Assembly (NCBI GenBank): GCA_903813345.2
Contig: CAIIXF020000006.1
Span: 27,781,936-27,845,935, forward strand
Direction of reading: 5' to 3'
DNA: 64,000 nt
Source of the DNA: Owenia fusiformis
Lineage: Eukaryota; Annelida; Polychaeta; Sabellida; Oweniidae
In this document: positions 37,231-49,529 of the stretch, one piece after another
Layout: every line of letters begins with the position of its first letter
How positions within the stretch are numbered: the first letter of the stretch is position 1
The notes under the pieces: generated by a model
What the model saw: only the letters and a program-made list of their open reading frames with translations
Told to the model about the DNA's origin: nothing
Database searches by the model: none
Made by a program: the position numbers and the translations under genes

Positions 37231-39581
37231 GTATATAGAAGGGGAAAAACTTACAAGTTTGTTTCAATAAATTGAACCAAATTCACTAAAAATTTGTACA
37301 AAGTAGCCCAAGAGTATCTTTGTCAAGGTACAAAAAAAATGAAAAAGATCAAGAAAATGTGTGAGTACTAAGAAATTCAAGATAGCATGTCATTATATCC
37401 CAAACCGGAGAAAAGCAATGAGAACTCCATAGCGTTTATAACAAAAAAATGAGAAGCAATTTGATAAGTAATTTCTCAAATTCTTTTAAAACTTTACCTG
37501 GGGCACTTTAGGGTATCTTCTGCTAGTGACATGGATATGTAAGAGAGTCACATATTATGTGTGTATTCAAAAATTAAAGACACTTTGCCAAAATAACCAA
37601 TATCAATGTATAACTCACTTATAGTGCTGATACAAAATAATAAAGGGTGAGTTTTCAAACTAAACAGAGTTCTCCTACCAAAATGGATTTGCCTACATAC
37701 CCCTGAGACTCTTATCTGATAGATTGCACAAATAAAACAAAAGTTTTGCTATTATAGGTAAAACGTTATCTTAAATTTCGAAGTGATTTTACCTGTTAAT
37801 TCTTTCATTGGTCCGCCATTTTTGCGGAAGTAACACTGTAACATAAACTCCATGAAACGAAACGAAATCACTAGAAAAAACAAAGTTTAAACCAATCAGA
37901 TTATTTGATTATTTTGCTCACATGAATTATTTGCTTCTGAGCACTTACCATTAAAAGCTAACCACAATAAACAAACCTGGCGGAGATTACTCTTACTTCA
38001 TTTTAGCGAAATTTCAGCTCAAACTCGTGATAAATGCATTATGCATACGCTGGTATGAAGCCTATGAGACACTCACCTTGGTAAATATGATCATGATTTA
38101 CGGTGTATACTTTTCTGCAGTTTGTTGGAGTTTGGGATATTAAATGTTTAAATTCAAGAAAATGTGCTAACTATACGACTTATCAATTGTATCAGCACTG
38201 TATTAATCCATTTCCAAGCAAAAATTCCTTTCCGTATTTATTGTAACAATATCCTCCGATAAATCTTGAGAATGAATTGGATTTTGGATATTTGGATCGG
38301 CTCCCATCGAACGCAGTATAAGTACAGGGTGTCCAAAAAAAAACAGGACCGTAAGAAAGTTGAATAACTCGGTCAATTTTGCATATTTTGCCTTGAAATT
38401 TCAGAATTACTTAGTTCATTCAATGTGAATTTTGTTGTGAAAGTTTGATAATAATCTACCAATTGAGTCAAAAACTACAGCTCCTTACAAAACATGCCTC
38501 AAATGTGCAAATCTCATCTCTATGCACAATTCAATCCAGCGAACAAAGCTGTTGATGATCCTCCTACACACATGTCTTTCTGAATGGACAAGTTTGTTCC
38601 AAGAACAATTGCTACTGGGGCTTACATCCTCCTGATGAAGTGTTACAGCATCTATTGCATTCTGAACAATGCACTCCCTGGGTGGCAATGAGGAAACATG
38701 GAATCATCAGTCCCTTATGGTTCGAAGGTGACTGGGGACTTGCTATCACCATGAACAAGGACCAGTAAGTTCTCACCAAGTTTTGGAGGTCACTAAGCAC
38801 CAGAAGGGACATCTAAGGAGATAATTAAGCAGTGGTTTCAACAAGCCAATACCAACCCAACACTGCAAATGATATGCTGAAATGGTTTAGGCAATGCTTT
38901 GGTGGTCAGCTCATCAGTTGCAGAACGCAAACCATATGGGCAGCTCATTCGCCTGAACTAAATCCCCCAAATTTTTATCTTTGAGGATTTCTCAAAGCCA
39001 ATGTGTATACTGACAGGCCCCTAACAATCTTAAGAGGGCAATTACTACCCCAATATTTACCATCCACATTAATGTGTATAGGTAAGGGTCATTAACAACT
39101 TTGTTCGCAGGATTCGTTTGCACATAGAGAGGAGAAGTGCCCATTTTGAGCATGTTTTGTAAAGGACTGTTGTTTTAGACACAATAAACAGATTATCATC
39201 AAACTTTCAGAACAAAATTCACATTGAATGAACTAAATAATTCTTAAATTTCAAGGCAATATATGCAAAATTGACCGAGTTATTCAACTTTCTTACGGTC
39301 CTGTTTTTTTTTGGACACCCTGTATAAGACCGAGCGTGCGAAGATGATACTCTAGCTGGTACAAACACAATAGAGGTCTCATATCGGAGCTCCGGTGTGG
39401 GAATTTTTGAGATGCTATTTAAAATTTCTTAGTACTCACAGAATATTTACTCTATCTTTTTTATATTTTTACAACTTGCTTACTCTTAGGCTACTTTGTA
39501 CAAGTTTTCAGTGAATTTGGTTCATCAATTGACGAGAAAATACTTGTCAAAAATGGCTCATTTTTCTGGATACCCGATATA
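37231..39581. mobile_element. Large inverted-repeat element of the TATCGGGT family, with nested insertion
   Basis: Arms of about 210 bp at 37231-37440 and 39365-39581 are inverted copies: both contain 'gaaccaaattcact', 'ttgtacaaagtagcc', 'gtgagtactaagaaatt' and 'accggag'. The right end reads, in reverse, 'tatatcgggtatcc', matching the short element in the transporter intron. The 1.9-kb interior has no intact frame and carries the Tc1/mariner-like element at 38325. Confidence 0.7.
38325..39322 (+). mobile_element. Decayed Tc1/mariner-type transposon
   Basis: 998 bp flanked by TA (38323-38324, 39323-39324). Termini are CAGGGTGTCC followed by an A-run and 'caggaccgtaagaaagttga', in inverted orientation at both ends; the terminal repeats extend over about 130 bp. 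Plus-strand fragments in shifting frames recall a Tc1/mariner transposase: IIKQWFQQ, TANDMLKWFRQCFGGQLIS and HSPELNPPNFYL then a stop and GFLKANVY (about 38820-39020). Several stops and frameshifts make it inactive. Confidence 0.88.
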
Positions 39582-39735
39582 GCATTTTGAGTCTACATTA
39601 TCTGGAAGATCATAAATGTGTAGAATGAATAGGAGATGACCAAGAATTGATCCCTGTGGCACGCCTGCTTCAGTTGTTACTAATGACTCGCTAGCAATAC
39701 TTACAAAAATCTTCTATTGGTAAATTCAATAAAAT
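39582..39735 (-). pseudogene. Non-LTR retrotransposon reverse transcriptase fragment
   Basis: Minus-strand translation AGVPQGSILGHLLFILHIYD followed by LPDNV matches the conserved GVPQGS(I/V)LGP-LLF block of LINE-type reverse transcriptases. It is preceded by a stop-interrupted segment. Only about 50 codons survive, ending exactly at the edge of the inverted-repeat element at 37231-39581. Confidence 0.75.
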
Positions 39736-39739
39736 TTAA

Positions 39740-41740
39740 TTAAGAAGTTGCACTTGAATACAAATTATTATTGGTATAATAAATTATATTTGGATCGAAG
39801 TAAGTGAAAGAGTAAATATCAAGATAAATGCTCCCGACGTTGTTTTATAAAAATAATGATGTCAAAAGTAAAATAGGTTGACCCAGCTTTCTGAAGACAA
39901 AGAAGGATATTTCAATTCAGGTTGGCCAACAGATTTCCCTTTTTAGACATATGCTTTCCCATTTTTCAAAATATACAGTCGCATGATGGGGTTTTATGTT
40001 TCCATTGCAACAAAGTCCCCATCTAAAAGAGCAGATATTCATTTTATTCGTAAAATATTCTGTTGATTCCCGGATAAAAGTTGTAATATTAATTTTTCCA
40101 TCAATCCCTATATACTCGGTCATTATACGCTTATTAACGTAAAGTATGTCATGGCACTTCAGGTCCAAATGCAAAAAGGACGTCCATATTAAAAAAAATC
40201 AGTGTTTCGAGGAGGCTAACAAAAGTGTCAGTTGCATAATAACTTCCAATTACTTTAACAATGAAACCATACAAGTGTATTTCAAATGCTATTATTTAGT
40301 TTTTCATCAATTCATTGACATGTACTTAATATTTATTGAGAAAAAGTTGAGATTATTCATGCAAAAACAGAAGAGATATTTAATCAAATAGGCTAAGCTT
40401 TTGTAAAGAAAAAAAGTGAAGGAAAAATGATTTGGATTTGAGTAAAGAATAATGTAAGTATTAAAAAAAGTAACATCATACTTATGTCCGATCATAAGTT
40501 CGAATGATAGTTGTATTTCAAATATTAATTGTATGACATGTATGAGACCAATGGTAATGCTACCAGGGGGATTCTGATCTGCTAGCCTTACTTTTTATAC
40601 ATGTTTTTCTGTTTTGAAAAATTCGATGTGATGTATATTTCTTTGTTTTTCAAAGAAATCTACAAATATTTCATCACGGTTTTATCTTTACATCGTAAGT
40701 TCGATCACCGCCATTGCTTTCGAATGAGTTACCTTGAAATATCAAGACGTCATGCTATTTTCATACTTATAGAACTCAATGTAACTGTCCTTGACCATTT
40801 ATTAGCAGTAAAAATTAATTTGCTTCATGGGTGACAAAATGTTTCACTTTCCTGGTAAATGTCGAGTCTCGCATCATACGAATGTAATTTTAGGCGATCT
40901 GTCTTCATTGGGTGCTCATCCTAGGCTTAAATTTTCTCACCCTGTCGTCGTTCGCTCAGTACATTCTTCTTCAGAAATTTTAAGATTTTGTATTCCAATA
41001 TAATTGTCATTTTTGATTGCAATTACCGCTCATACAGATTATGTAGGCTGACATTAATGTGACAAGAGAAACAAAAAATCGATTGGAAAAACAACCCAAA
41101 ACATTCAAACTTATTAATCCTTTAAAGGCCCATGTATAGTTGGAAAATATGTTTTTATCATTCATTTACTATTTTTATGAAGAATGGAATACTTTTCTGT
41201 AGAGTTAATTGAATGGGGTTAATAACAATACCAGCATTATTGGAGGCAGACACGTAATGAAAAATATCTGAAGAGAGGGGGACTCCATATTGTGTTAAAA
41301 AAGGTTGTATAAATTGGGGTTAAAGTGAAATTGCAACTGAAAATATGTTCAAGTAAAATACATTCAGATTAGATGCCATGTTATAATGTTTTTAAAAACG
41401 TCTTATTTATGTGTGATGTGTGGATGGGATCCTGAACAAATATGCAATTGTCAAGAGTATTTTTTGTTTTGTGTTCCAATTAATTTCTTTTGTTTGAATA
41501 GCAGTTACGGTGAATTTGTGATGGGACTACATGCAATGCTTAATGAAGTTGCTCTATTTGTAAAAATTGTGTCAAAGTCCGCATTTATTCGATTCTAATC
41601 AGCTTCACAAAAACCTAATTTCGCAGTATTTAAAATCATTAGAAATAAATTTTTCTGATGATTTATCTTATTAATGTCACTCGCTAATTTAGTTCTTCAG
41701 CATCCGTTTAATTTCGTAAGAATTCTACCTATGTAACTAA
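39740..41740. other. Upstream flank of the PL8 array
   Basis: No gene with recognisable similarity. Open frames of 70-85 codons at 39917-40174 (minus) and 40601-40834 (plus) lack splice partners or family resemblance. Regulatory DNA for the first PL8 gene presumably lies at the right end. Confidence 0.4.
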
Positions 41741-41745
41741 AATAG

Positions 41746-41754
41746 TATATAAAG
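41746..41754 (+). promoter_or_regulatory. TATA box of PL8 gene A
   Basis: TATATAAAG lies 65-73 bp before the ATG at 41819, leaving room for a transcription start about 30 bp downstream and a 5' UTR of roughly 40 nt. No equally good match was seen at the same place before genes B and C. Confidence 0.5.
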
Positions 41755-41818
41755 AAGACAGTATGAGGGCATTTTTACAGTTCTACTCGATCCGGCGAGG
41801 ACCTTACAAGAATTGAAC

Positions 41819-44800
41819 ATGGAGAAGATGAGACTCAGCGTGCGTTGTCTTTGGTTGGTGGTGATGATGGTGGTGGAATTTCGATCGGCGGAGAGTTTTA
41901 CTGAGGAACTTGACGAAAACTTCAGAGTTCTTGCGATGCCAGAGGACGCAGCCGGGGAGCGATATTCAATTAGATTATCGAAAGACTATGTTCAACCAAG
42001 CAAGATCAACACCGATGGCAGTTTCGCAGATATCACCTATACCGACAATACCTACAAAATGTCAAAGCCGTTCAGAACACACGGTGATAGATTGACTAAA
42101 ATCATCCACTCGTATTTTCTAGACCACTCCGGGAACTATTTCTACCAAAATGCAACGACGCTGGAATGGGTCGTGAAATCATGGGAATTCCTTGCGTACA
42201 ACGCACCCGACAACACAGATTGGAACTGGTGGGGTTATCAAATCGGCGTCCCGCGGTCCTTCTGGCCTGGTCTCTTCCTCTCGAGGGGTTTAATCAATGA
42301 CACGGTATACGATGATTTGATTCAAAGATACTGGACGGACCGTACAGTGTGGGATTACGAACGACAAAAGGACGGGTTCATATCGGCGTCAAATCTGGCA
42401 AATAGAGGTTTCTTAGGGTTGTTCGAGACGTATTACAAAAATCAAGCTATTTTTGAAACCAGAAGAGACCAGGTCCTAGAGTACCTGACTATGGAAATAG
42501 TGAATAAAACGACTTACCAAGGTAAGAGATTTTAACATGTCTCTCATTGTTATAATAAACAATCGATTTCAATGTTTAAAAAAGGAATTGCACCAAGATT
42601 TTTCTCTCAGTTTCATTTATTACTTTTTACTTATTATCTATTACAAAGAAGGTAATCTCAAAGGCAGTTAGGATGCCATTCTCAACTTGTAATAATTCAA
42701 CATTCTCTACTGCACTGACAAAAAATGGTTCATCTAGATAACAGCATTGCCGAGGCGTAGCAAATCCCATCGAACGATCATGGCTGCAATATTCTTAGTA
42801 TTCACATAGGCCTACTAAATTTTCCATGTAGGCTTAGTCATAGTAAATCCTTCCTTGATGACACTGAAATCGAGAGAAAAAATGAGCAAAAAACTCGGAT
42901 AAACCATCAAGCAACATTTGACCAATCAAAAACTTCTTGAAAAGATCAACAATAAAGTCAGAAATAAATAAAGATGATAAGTTCCTAGAATAAAAGTCCC
43001 TCGTATGGCTTGAAAAGTGTGTTAAATTTTGCAGATATTGTTTTTTATGACATTAAAGAGCACAAATATATTCTCATACAACCCCCCACCAAGGTTTCCG
43101 AACACACTTTTAATCAATAAGACAATAATACGTTGTTTTTGTTATGCAGGGGAGGGTGTAGGAGCCGACTACTGTATTCACGTCCACAATCTCCACGAAG
43201 GGTTTTACGAGGGAAATTACACCAACTCACATTTACGCCGGATGATCTACAATGGTGGATATGGGGCTGAGTTTCTCAAAAGATTTGGCGCCATCTATAT
43301 AGCACTTCACAATTCTTCTTATGCGGTAAATCCGTTCATCAATTTTGTTTTCGAAGATCATATACAATGTTTTTTAGGTATTTTCTTATCCCATATACGA
43401 TATACTCATTCACCCCCCCCCCAATATGGTATCAGATTCCAAGGAGCTCAACGTTAAATCGTTCATATGAATATGAACATTTTGGTGAAAAAAGAGAAGA
43501 CTGGGGAAAAAGATCTAACTTGGTTCGACCTTTTTGAAAAGTCAGTATATAATTATTATCTGATGGGAACTTTCAAGTGAATGTTTTCCATTATATCTTT
43601 TTTATCACTTTTTTCTCAAGTTGACACTTCCCCTTACTGTCAAGTTATGAAAATGAAGTTGTCAGTTCAGAATTGAAATAAATTGATCCTCTACAACTAT
43701 TACCTTTATTCACGTTTGAAATGTTTCTCCATTTAATACCTTTTGTTTCAGGTGGAGGAAAATGTGTTATCAGAGTTCATCAATATGTTCTTGGAGTGTC
43801 ATCAATATTTGGTGCGTGGGCGTACATTCGAGCCGTCATCTGTTGGCCGCAATCTGGACGATAGACAGCGAGTGACGTATTGGGCATCATTAGACTCGGT
43901 TTACAAGGTATGATGTCGTAACAACCCTGGTTGTTACATGGTTACTTTCAATTACTACAAATATTTTGTATGGGCCATTGATTGCATTTTGGTTTATTTT
44001 GTAAGATTTACAAAGTTCACTTAAACTTTTCTAACTTTTGAATTTTGTGGCAAAAACTCCTTGAATAATAGTTTGAAGACCCTGTAGCTTCCAGAGTTCA
44101 AAGGTCAAAGCCCAAGCAGCAAGAGAGGCTATTGAATACAAGATGGAGTTAGATTGAAATTATATGTGCAGATAAATTATCTGAAATGGTGGACTAAAAG
44201 TCCAGTTAGGATAGCTATTAGGATATATTTTGACATTAAAGTGTGAGGAATGTGATAACTTGATAAGATCATTTGGATGTTTAGGATATTTTCTTCAGTT
44301 TCAACAGCTTAAAGTTTTTCTAGCTTGATAGATTTTCACAAAAGTGGGCCTTTTTGGTCTTTACTGGGCCTTTTAAGGCTTTATTTATGTGTATATGAGA
44401 TTAAAGATATTTGTTTTGAAATATATTTAGTTAATCAATTATTACTCGCGTTAATGTTGCTGGATTGGGCTTTCTCTGGCATAGGCTGTGGTCATTAATG
44501 GATTAATAACGACCATCTTGCGTCAATGGTTTTTAGGGCTTTCACTTCAAACAATCTCGTTATGCCAAATTATGTCTATGCTGAGGGTTTTGTTACAGGT
44601 TGCAAGATTGCTGTTACAACTAAACTACCGTACGACTGAACTGCAAAATGTCATTACAAGATACCAAAACTATGGTCCTACTAGTGCGTCAAACGCCCTC
44701 ATTGGTAACAGGGGATTTTATGCATCGGATATGATGGTCCACCATAGGCAAGGCTACATGGCGACCGTGCGTATGTTTTCCAGCCGTACCGTCCGACCTG

Positions 44801-46527
44801 AAACCTGGTACAGCAGCAGAAGAAACAATAATCCCAATGGGTGAGAACCGAGTTTTTATTTTCTGTTTTTCTCTAGTTGTACAAACAAGTCAGTTGTACA
44901 TGCAGTTCAGAGCGCTGAAAAATACAAGATTTTTCAAAAATACGAATAAGGTGATGGCGTTGTAATGCACGTTTATTTCCCACTCATTATTTCGTCTTGA
45001 AGGCACCAACAAAAGTGGTGACATATTGTTATAGATTTTGTGGACGGTTTTCGGCGTCTGTAACATGTGGTAGGTGGTGATCTAGTAGCCTCAGATAAAA
45101 GGGATGACATTTGACATTCCAGGTATTATACAGGTGACGGATTTGTGACATTTCTACAGGATGACCATGAGTTCGGATCCAGATTCAACGAGGTTTTCCA
45201 GTATTATGATTGGGAAAAGATTCCAGGTACTGACGATATCATACTATTACAAATGAATAATTATAGGTGTATCGACGTTCATGACCTAATAGTTTTATTG
45301 AATTGTGAATTGTCTCATTTTGCCCATTCTGTAAATAATGCTTTCATAAATTTTGTAGGCACGACATGTGAATACAGTGGACAGGTTCCCCGAGAAGGCA
45401 TGGAGAGAAATGTTGGAAATCCATATGGGTTTCCCCATCATATAAGCAATGCTGATTTCGTTGGCAGTGCCTCCGATGGAATGTACGGTGCTGCTGCAAT
45501 GATCTACGATCGTCCTACAGTCAATATAACAATGAAGAAGTCTTGGTTTTTCTTTGATGATGAAGTCGTCTGCTTGGGTAGTGATATAGTGCGGCGTGAA
45601 ACTAATGGGGCGACTGAACTCCCGATTATCACTACGCTGAATCAAGTAGTCCAAGATGGTGATATTGCATATAGTAATTCAGAAACATGGCAATATGTAG
45701 GCTCAGACACAACAACAAATGTCCCTAATGCTAAATGGGTTCACCACAACAACGCAGGATTTGTTTTTCCAAATGGAGCAGATGCAAACGTCGATTCCCA
45801 TGTTAAAACGGCAAGTGGCAAAACTTTGGAAGTCGCTACCATGTGGATGGAACATGGTGTAGAACCGTATGCGTATATCATGTACCCAGGTGTAACCATA
45901 GCCCAAACTGAGGATCGCCACGCTAATCCACCAGTGGAGATCTTGCAACAGGACTCAAATGCCCACATCGTGTACCAGTCGACACTTGATATACTCTCGA
46001 TGGTTGTGTTCACCGGTCCATTTTCCTTTGTTTACCCAAATACAGATTTGTCATTTTCTTTCACTGTTGATCAGCCTTGTATTTTAATGATTCAGTACTT
46101 GGAGTCAACTGACAGTCTTTCAATAACCGTGTCGTTCCCCACACACACAACGGCAACAGTCGCGATAACACTTGGTTTGTATGTGACGGGAGCTGACTCA
46201 ACTTACAGTTCCAGTGAGCAGCAATCCGAAATTCTGTTTTATTTCTCAGATGATCTTATGGTTGCTGGAAAAAGTCAAACCAAGAATTTCAACATTGAGC
46301 CTACACCAACAACCACAACAGCTGCTCCTACAACCACAACAGCTGCTCCTACAACCACAACAGCTGCTCCTACAACAACAGCTGCTCCTACAACCACAAC
46401 AGCTGCTCCTACAACCACAACAGCTGCTCCTACAACCACAACAGCTGCTCCTACAACCACCACAACTGGGCCTGCAATCACAACAACTGGGCCTGCAATC
46501 ACAACAACTGAATCCAATTCCGTCTAA
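41819..46527 (+). CDS. Secreted polysaccharide lyase family 8 enzyme (copy A), with mucin-like tail
   Basis: 849 residues. Exons 41819-42521, 43150-43325, 43752-43907, 44599-44840, 45123-45226, 45359-46527; intron phases 1,0,0,2,1. PL8 enzymes cleave hyaluronan or chondroitin by beta-elimination. Signal peptide 1 to about 25, then an alpha-toroid catalytic domain: aromatic patch NWW (136-138), Asn192 (SASNLANRG), His247 (DYCIHVHN), Tyr272 (YNGGYG), Arg326 (VGRN). Known PL8 spacing is about 50 residues from Asn to His and 54 from Tyr to Arg; here 55 and exactly 54. His to Tyr is 25 instead of 9, an insertion. The beta-sandwich follows (YYTGDGF, KIPGTT, MKKSWFFFDDEVVCLG). The C-terminus adds Thr/Pro/Ala repeats absent from copies B and C. 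ATG at 41819 is the first in frame. Exact substrate is unproven. Confidence 0.9.
45000..45085. repeat. Interspersed repeat family R1, copy 5 (short), in PL8-A intron 4
   Basis: Shares 'gtggtgacatattgttatag' and 'gtctgtaacatgtggtaggt' with the longer copies. It occupies much of the 282-bp intron before exon 5. Confidence 0.6.
46303..46510 (+). repeat. 21-bp coding repeat (TTTTAAP) in PL8-A
   Basis: Eight units of 'acaaccacaacagctgctcc' (21-bp period, one unit 18 bp) then two 24-bp units coding TTTGPAI. All stay in frame and encode a Thr/Pro/Ala-rich tail, probably O-glycosylated. Unequal exchange would change its length in steps of 7 residues. Confidence 0.9.
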
Positions 46528-46728
46528 TTCATAAGAATTAATATTAGATCTTCTATTGTTTTACGAACGAATTTTGGCCAATATGTTTCTTCTGACTATA
46601 TTCAAATATCTTCAACTCAAATCATTTTTGATTTTTGATCTCCATTTTTTATGCCAATTTTCGACAAATGAATACTTTTGAATTGACCAAACCCCATGAC
46701 ATTCAATTTTGTTTCAATATGCTATATA

Positions 46729-47681
46729 CAGGGTGGGCCAATAACGTTCACATTTGTTAATTTTATAACTTTTTAATAAGAAATGCATTTGAAAAATATT
46801 TTCACTTGATATGTAGCATTCAATTGTACAACTTTTTCCAAAAATTATCGAAAATGTCCTTAGCAGTATACATTGATAAGATAAGCTAATAGACACTTGA
46901 GGTGTAGATGTAAATTCGCAGTGACAGGTAATATTTGATGTTACATTTTGACAGTGATTCAAACTGATTTTTTCTTCAAATATTGGAACCATATAGATAC
47001 CTTGAATAGTCTACCAGAGAGACACATTACATGTGGTTATTTATATCCTGTTAAAATGTTTGAAGACCAATAAAGAAAGAAAGAAAAAGAGGTTCAACAT
47101 CAGAAAAAACGGAACTGGTCGATCCAAAGTCAAATGTTCAATTTGTGATTTCGATCTCTTATTTATCTAAAGGACATAACTAAAATCACTGTGAAATATT
47201 AACTTCAAATACTGTAGTATTCTGTCACTAAAAATTTGCATTCACAATTATTAACTTCAAATACATAGTATTCTGTCACCGGAAATTTGCATTCACATTC
47301 ATTCATGTATTAACTTCAAATACTGTAATATTCTGTCACCGCAAATTTAGATTCACATTCATTTATGTATTAACTCAACAAAGTATAGCGATGATCAAAC
47401 GTATGGAAAGCAAACATATGCGTAGTTAAAGGCTGAGAGGAAAATACTATCAAAGAACTTCATTTTCACAGTTTTAATGAAAAGACGGCTTATTATTATT
47501 TGTCGGTGTCGAGAGGATCGTAATGCTGCCTCAACTGCCTTATGCCTGGTTATATGTATGTAATTTTGGAAACAGTTCGATGTATGTATGCTACATTTTG
47601 AGCGAAATATCTCTGAAATTCATGGCTTATTAAAAATGTATATAGCAAAATAAGAATATGAACGTTTTTTGACACACTCTG
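46729..47681. mobile_element. Decayed mariner-type inverted-repeat element 3' of PL8-A
   Basis: About 953 bp bounded by TA at 46727-46728 and 47682-47683. Termini CAGGGTGGGCCAATAACGTTC and, in reverse, CAGAGTGTGTCAAAAAACGTTC share the 'aacgttca' and 'tttttaataag' blocks inside. The interior contains a LINE-like 3' tail (AATAAAGAAAGAAAG near 47070) and three copies of 'tattctgtcaccg'-type repeats. No transposase. Confidence 0.6.
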
Positions 47682-47689
47682 TACTTGAA

Positions 47690-49520
47690 TAAACGACTGA
47701 ACTTGTGCACTAGTGCGCATATACTCAAATGTGTTCCTATCGGTAATGTTTTCTGTTTTTCTCCCCTGACCAGTCTTTTTCAAACGGTTGGCTTGGTGAG
47801 CTGTATAATCCACATCATAATTCTATTGTGGTAAAGCTTGAAGACTGATACAGAATACATTTGTTTTAGGATAACGAGATTGGTATGTGATTTTGACGGA
47901 CAGATTTTAGGAAACGACCCATGCTATGTAAACGGATGTGATTCAAGTGTTAGGTTTCTATTTGAAACCGTTTTTAATCTTAATTGTATATTTTGTGTTG
48001 AGTGTTTCTTCATAATTTTTGGCTTCCTCTTTTGAAAGATATGTATAATGATGGGCTTTCATATTTTCACTTTTGTGATGTTCTCATGATTTCGTTGGAA
48101 ATAATGCTCATATTTAGAATCTCATTTTGTTATTTTGTGGATTTGTAGGATAGCTTTGTATGTTGCAATTTGCAATGTTCAGTTGTTCAGTTACTAATTG
48201 CCGCATTTTCATCTCCAACTCACGGCACAAGATGTTCACTACACGTCTCAGAAATGACACTAGGGTCGATATTTCTCAAAACAGCCATGTACGCTAGCTT
48301 AAACTGTGCATAGTTTGAAGAACGGTGATAGATCGCTGGTGATTGAACCAATTTTGATTGCTGCGGGCAATAAGAACATAAGCACAAATGCCAAAAAAGC
48401 AACAGAAACTCCAGTTGGGGGTTCTCGGACGAGGACCCGTAAGCCTTCAATCAGTACTGAAAGGATAGATATGGATGGGACGGCGAGAGCACACTGTTGG
48501 GTAGTGAATACCATAAGGAATGAAATCCATCATTGCTTGTATAAAATAAGGGCTCTGTCAAGGTTCAATAAATAGATGATATTAACAAATCGAATCATTT
48601 TGTTTATTATCTTTTGCATTTGATAATTATTTGGAATGTTTGGATTTGTTTAAATGCTCGTCTTTTCTCAATGATAATTGCATTTAGTATATATTTCTAA
48701 TGAAGAAATTACAAGTAAAGGAATTAGAAGGTATGTAAAATATAGAAATTAATTTTCCACGTGCCATTCGAATGTATTTCTTACAATACTGGTTTTAATT
48801 TCTGAAAAGGAAAATTAGGATATCCGATCAAAAATGGAAAAATTCATTCAAAGTTTATCAGGCAGTCAAATGTTCGTCCAATTGAAGGAGCGGTCATGGC
48901 CTTATAAAAATAGAATGATTATTCTGAAATAAAATCAAAACAGAAATGGGCCGTTGAGAGCAAAATACTGTTACATAAAATTTTTAATGCAATTCAATGA
49001 AGAAAACTGTCCAATATTTTGGCAGGATGGATCAGCTCGGCGCATTGATTTCAAATTGACAGACAGATTGTTCAAAACTCACCCTCACCTCATCTCTACC
49101 CCTTTTAATCCCTCAAACTAGTCGATGATATCGAATTTTAGGGGCGCTTACCAAGAACCAATGGTCAGATTAACCTTAATTAATTAATTAATTAATTGTT
49201 GTATCTAGTGGCATTTTATTATACTGTTAATTATGACAAGTTAATGCGTCTTGATTGTTATTTCCTTTGAAATGATAAATGCTCAAATATCACATGGACA
49301 GATGAAAACTCACATTTTAAAATCGAGAGCGGAAAGTGTAAATAACTAATTAAGATAGAGTACTACACAGATTTTTGTGACAGTACATTAATAGATGACA
49401 TTTGCGACCTACGAATACGTTGAATACGTTGGCAATAACTTTATTTCCTCATCGGTTTTGATATTCAACAAACAAATAATGATATAATTGGTATACACTA
49501 TCTAATAAAGTAAAATCCTT
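47690..49520. other. Spacer between PL8-A and PL8-B
   Basis: No supported gene. Around 48220-48575 all three frames of both strands are unusually open (up to 89 codons); the minus-strand frame has a hydrophobic run FLAFVLMFLLPAAI. No family resemblance or splice context convinces me. At 49015-49060 there is a decayed copy of the DNA just upstream of PL8-B (compare 50705-50750). (TTAA)n occurs near 49180. Confidence 0.4.
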
Positions 49521-49529
49521 AAAGGTTAA

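Noticed and set aside
40601-40834. 77-codon plus-strand frame upstream of PL8-A
   Set aside because: Isolated, no promoter, splice or family evidence.
46275-46517. Minus-strand Val/Ala-rich frame opposite the PL8-A tail
   Set aside because: Antisense shadow of the 21-bp coding repeat.
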